Source: Nitrospira sp.
Lineage (GTDB): Bacteria > Nitrospirota > Nitrospiria > Nitrospirales > Nitrospiraceae
Assembly (NCBI GenBank): GCA_023248215.1
Contig: JAHFEW010000048.1
Coordinates: forward strand, 1 to 33,266
Direction: 5' to 3'
Length of the DNA stretch: 33,266 nt
The notes under the pieces were generated by a model. The model saw nothing but the letters and a program-made list of their open reading frames with translations, ran no database searches and was not told the origin of the DNA. Shown one piece after another: positions 31,662-33,266 of this stretch; position 1 is the stretch's first letter; every line of letters begins with the position of its first letter. Both the position numbers and the translations under genes were made by a program.

Positions 31662-31901
31662 ATGCCCAAAATGGTTCCCTCACCTCCTCCAGGTTTCGAC
31701 GATCTCTCGGTCGATGAACGAATCGATTTCGTGCAGTCTCTGTGGGACAGAATCGCGGCGACTCCTGAGCAAGTTCCCGTGCCTGAGTGGCACCGGCAGG
31801 TCATTCGTGAGCGCCTAGAGGCGTACCAGGCAAATCTCGCCACCGGTCGTCCCTGGATGGACGTTCGTGCAGATATCGAACGCAAGTTGCGAGATCGTTG
31901 A
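31662..31901 (+). CDS. Addiction-module antitoxin (TIGR02574/PF09720-like)
   Basis: 79-residue protein. The block LSVDERIDFVQSLWDRIAATP and the C-terminal EWHRQVIRERLEAYQAN are typical of the short addiction-module component family that pairs with RelE/ParE toxins. The ribosome site AGGAGGAG lies 8 bases before ATG 31662, and a TATACT box lies 22 bp upstream (31635-31640). The toxin gene follows with essentially no gap. It would neutralise the toxin and repress its own promoter. Confidence 0.85.
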   Translation: MPKMVPSPPPGFDDLSVDERIDFVQSLWDRIAATPEQVPVPEWHRQVIRERLEAYQANLATGRPWMDVRADIERKLRDR

Positions 31902-31909
31902 TCCGACGG

Positions 31910-32206
31910 ATGGCACGGCGACTGGTTGTCCAACCTCAGTCTGACCTCGACATCCAAGCAGCGGCTGTGTGGTACGAAGACCAGCGATCCGGCTTGGGTG
32001 TGCGATTTCTCGACGAACTCGAGCTGGTGTTCCGGCGCATCGAAAGCAATCCACGGCAATTCCCGCGACTGGAAGGCGAGGTTCGCCGTGCCCTCATCCG
32101 CCACTTCCCCTTCGGTGTGTATTTCATCGGAGAGTCGCAGGACATCGCAGTCCTGGCGGTTCTGCACCTGCACCGAGAACCCGATATGTGGAAGAGCCAG
32201 AATTGA
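31910..32206 (+). CDS. RelE/ParE-family toxin
   Basis: 98-residue toxin with the family pattern: VVQPQSDLDIQAAAVWYEDQ, GLGVRFLDELE, NPRQFPRLEGEVRRALIRHFPFGVYF, and VLAVLHLHREPDMW. The fit is best to ParE-like or plasmid-stabilisation toxins, which target gyrase; RelE-like ribosome-dependent RNase activity is less likely. ATG 31910 is chosen; a TTG at 31898 overlapping the antitoxin stop is also possible. The pair sits next to two broken genes, as mobile toxin-antitoxin modules often do. Confidence 0.85.
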   Translation: MARRLVVQPQSDLDIQAAAVWYEDQRSGLGVRFLDELELVFRRIESNPRQFPRLEGEVRRALIRHFPFGVYFIGESQDIAVLAVLHLHREPDMWKSQN

Positions 32207-32323
32207 TTGCTCTGAGACCAAACATCTCCAGGTCCAGAACCGAGTCGAGCACTGGATGGACAGTCACGTGCTTAGGCTACCGTGTCACGCTGCTCGTTCA
32301 GATCGCAGCAGATCTAATAATTA

Positions 32324-32918
32324 ATGATGCAGACAATTGAGGAAGCGATGCCTGACCGAGCTCTTGCCGTGTTTCTGGAGGCGCTCAAAAAAGCGACCCG
32401 TGAGGTGCCCCAGGACTACTTCCAACTCCCGGTGGCCGGAAAGGAAGCGCCGATCTACCGCGAGCGTGTCTACTGCTACGAGTTGTATCACCGCCTTCGA
32501 GTGGCCCTGCCGGCCGACTTTCACTACTCCTTGGCAGGAGAAGTGGACAAGAGAGGACACCCCATCATTCGGACTCCTCCACTAAACCGCAGGAAGCCGG
32601 ATTTCCTGGTGCACTCCGCCGGAAACATGAAGAGAAATCTCCTTGCCGTCGAAGTGAAGCCTGGCATCGCGAGGAGTCGCGACATCAAAAAGGACATCGA
32701 GACGCTCCTTTCCTGTCTTGACCAGCCCGCCGACTACGAGTATGGGATGTTCCTGATCTACGGGGGGGCGTCGTCCAGAATGGCTTGGTAAGTTGAAGCG
32801 ACTTGCGGGCCAGAATACCGAGTTCCGCGCTTTTCGCAATAAGCTCTTAGTGTATTGGCACGAGGTGGCAGGTGTCTCCGCATCCGCAGTAACTTGGGAC
32901 GAGATCATGGGAACATAG
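32324..32918 (+). pseudogene. PD-(D/E)XK-like gene frameshifted at a G7 run
   Basis: The frame starting at ATG 32324 has a nuclease-like core (PDFLVHSAGN, then LLAVEVKPG, a D-x(n)-ExK arrangement). It runs out of frame at seven consecutive G (32762-32768) and stops at 32791. With one G less, the frame continues as IYGGRRPEWLGKLKRL ... YWHEVAGVS to a stop at 32918, a sensible C-terminus of a 197-residue protein. So the gene is either broken, phase-variable, or affected by a sequencing error in the run. Family-level function is not recognised beyond the possible nuclease fold. The start has no ribosome site; ATG 32348 behind GAGGAAG is an alternative. Confidence 0.6.
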
Positions 32919-33026
32919 AACAGCCAGATGCAGCGGATAGCCGTGTGGCATGCGCTGGGCGTCCGCCTCTGAATGCGAGTGTGCGGCCCGTTCATCGGAC
33001 AGACCAATGCTAATGGGAACAGTTTC

Positions 33027-33266
33027 CTAATCCCCGGCTCTCGGCGCCGTCTGAGCTACCCGAATCCTCGCATCCACGATCTTGCAGCCCTGCCCTGGCG
33101 GTAAGGCGAAAATTGGATTCAGATCCAGCTCAACGATCTCAGGAACTTCTTCGATCAGTCGTAAGAGCCGGAGCAACAGCTTTGCGATCGCGCCGACATC
33201 TGCCGGCGGATAGCTGCCAATAGCCTTACCGTCACCGGTGCTTCATATGGGAAGTCGGCAGTCTAG
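33027..33266 (-). pseudogene. Decayed C-terminal fragment of an ATP-grasp acyl-CoA synthetase (ADP-forming)
   Basis: On the minus strand the end of an acetate-CoA ligase (ADP-forming)/Pat-like ATP-grasp domain is visible: YPPADVGAIAKLLLRLLRL, EEVPEIVELDLNPIFALPP, then VDARIRV and a stop at 33027. The preceding DFPYEAPVTVRL is in a different frame, and RL before it in yet another. At least two single-base shifts interrupt the coding sequence within 60 bp. The rest of the gene would lie beyond the window edge. Frame errors in the read could also explain it. Confidence 0.65.

Noticed and set aside
1-33266. CRISPR arrays, tRNA, rRNA and self-splicing RNA genes.
   Set aside because: No regularly spaced direct repeats with spacers and no tRNA or rRNA signature were recognised. 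The heptamer elements have no spacers and are inverted, so they are not CRISPR.

Overview
The window reads as a chromosomal segment of a GC-rich, cytochrome-rich chemolithotroph, most likely a member of the Nitrospirota close to Nitrospira. This is inferred from the density of multiheme c-type cytochromes, a b6-type cytochrome b carrying its own heme c, a ferredoxin-dependent 2-oxoacid oxidoreductase and the style of the intergenic repeats. No ribosomal or nitrite-oxidation marker gene lies in the window, so the assignment is not proven. Most genes are on the + strand in tightly packed operons, many joined by ATGA overlaps.

Layout. 1-4.6 kb: an OsmC-like protein, two small cytochromes, a small membrane protein, then a Rieske protein and a cytochrome b/c fusion (a quinol:cytochrome c oxidoreductase) and a zinc-finger thioredoxin. 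4.8-10.9 kb: a sulfur/redox block with a TsdA-like diheme cytochrome (thiosulfate dehydrogenase family), an OsmC protein, a Tat-exported sulfite-oxidase-like molybdoenzyme with its diheme cytochrome partner, a tetraheme cytochrome, a DsrE-like protein and a monoheme cytochrome. 11-12.3 kb: an HD-GYP signalling protein, the only long gene on the minus strand. 12.6-22.9 kb: a copper/heavy-metal efflux island (CopZ, CopA, a small unknown exported protein, CusC/CusB/CusA and a DMT permease with a histidine-rich tail). 23.0-23.9 kb: a mercury-type MerR regulator with two divergent mer-like promoters; one drives the regulator, the other faces an unannotated 29-residue peptide with a near-perfect Shine-Dalgarno sequence. 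24.2-31.5 kb: a run of genes behind a good sigma-54 promoter: YtxH, a DksA/TraR protein, a three-gene 2-oxoacid:ferredoxin oxidoreductase, a lipoprotein cytochrome, a hemerythrin, a diheme cytochrome, a membrane b-type protein, a pentaheme cytochrome and an unknown protein. 31.6-33.3 kb: a ParE-type toxin-antitoxin pair beside two broken genes, a PD-(D/E)XK-like gene frameshifted at a G7 run and a decayed ATP-grasp acyl-CoA synthetase fragment, which looks like a recombination or decay boundary.

Two repeat classes run through the window. One is a set of at least eight intergenic elements built of 7-bp units arranged as two inverted arms. The other is a dispersed palindromic repeat of about 100-150 bp in three copies, one of which sits in frame inside the N-terminal coding region of the sulfite-oxidase cytochrome partner.

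The strongest candidates for something undescribed are the heptamer-built hairpins, the mer-type promoter driving a 29-residue cysteine-containing peptide, and the sigma-54-linked oxidoreductase/hemerythrin/multiheme cluster.
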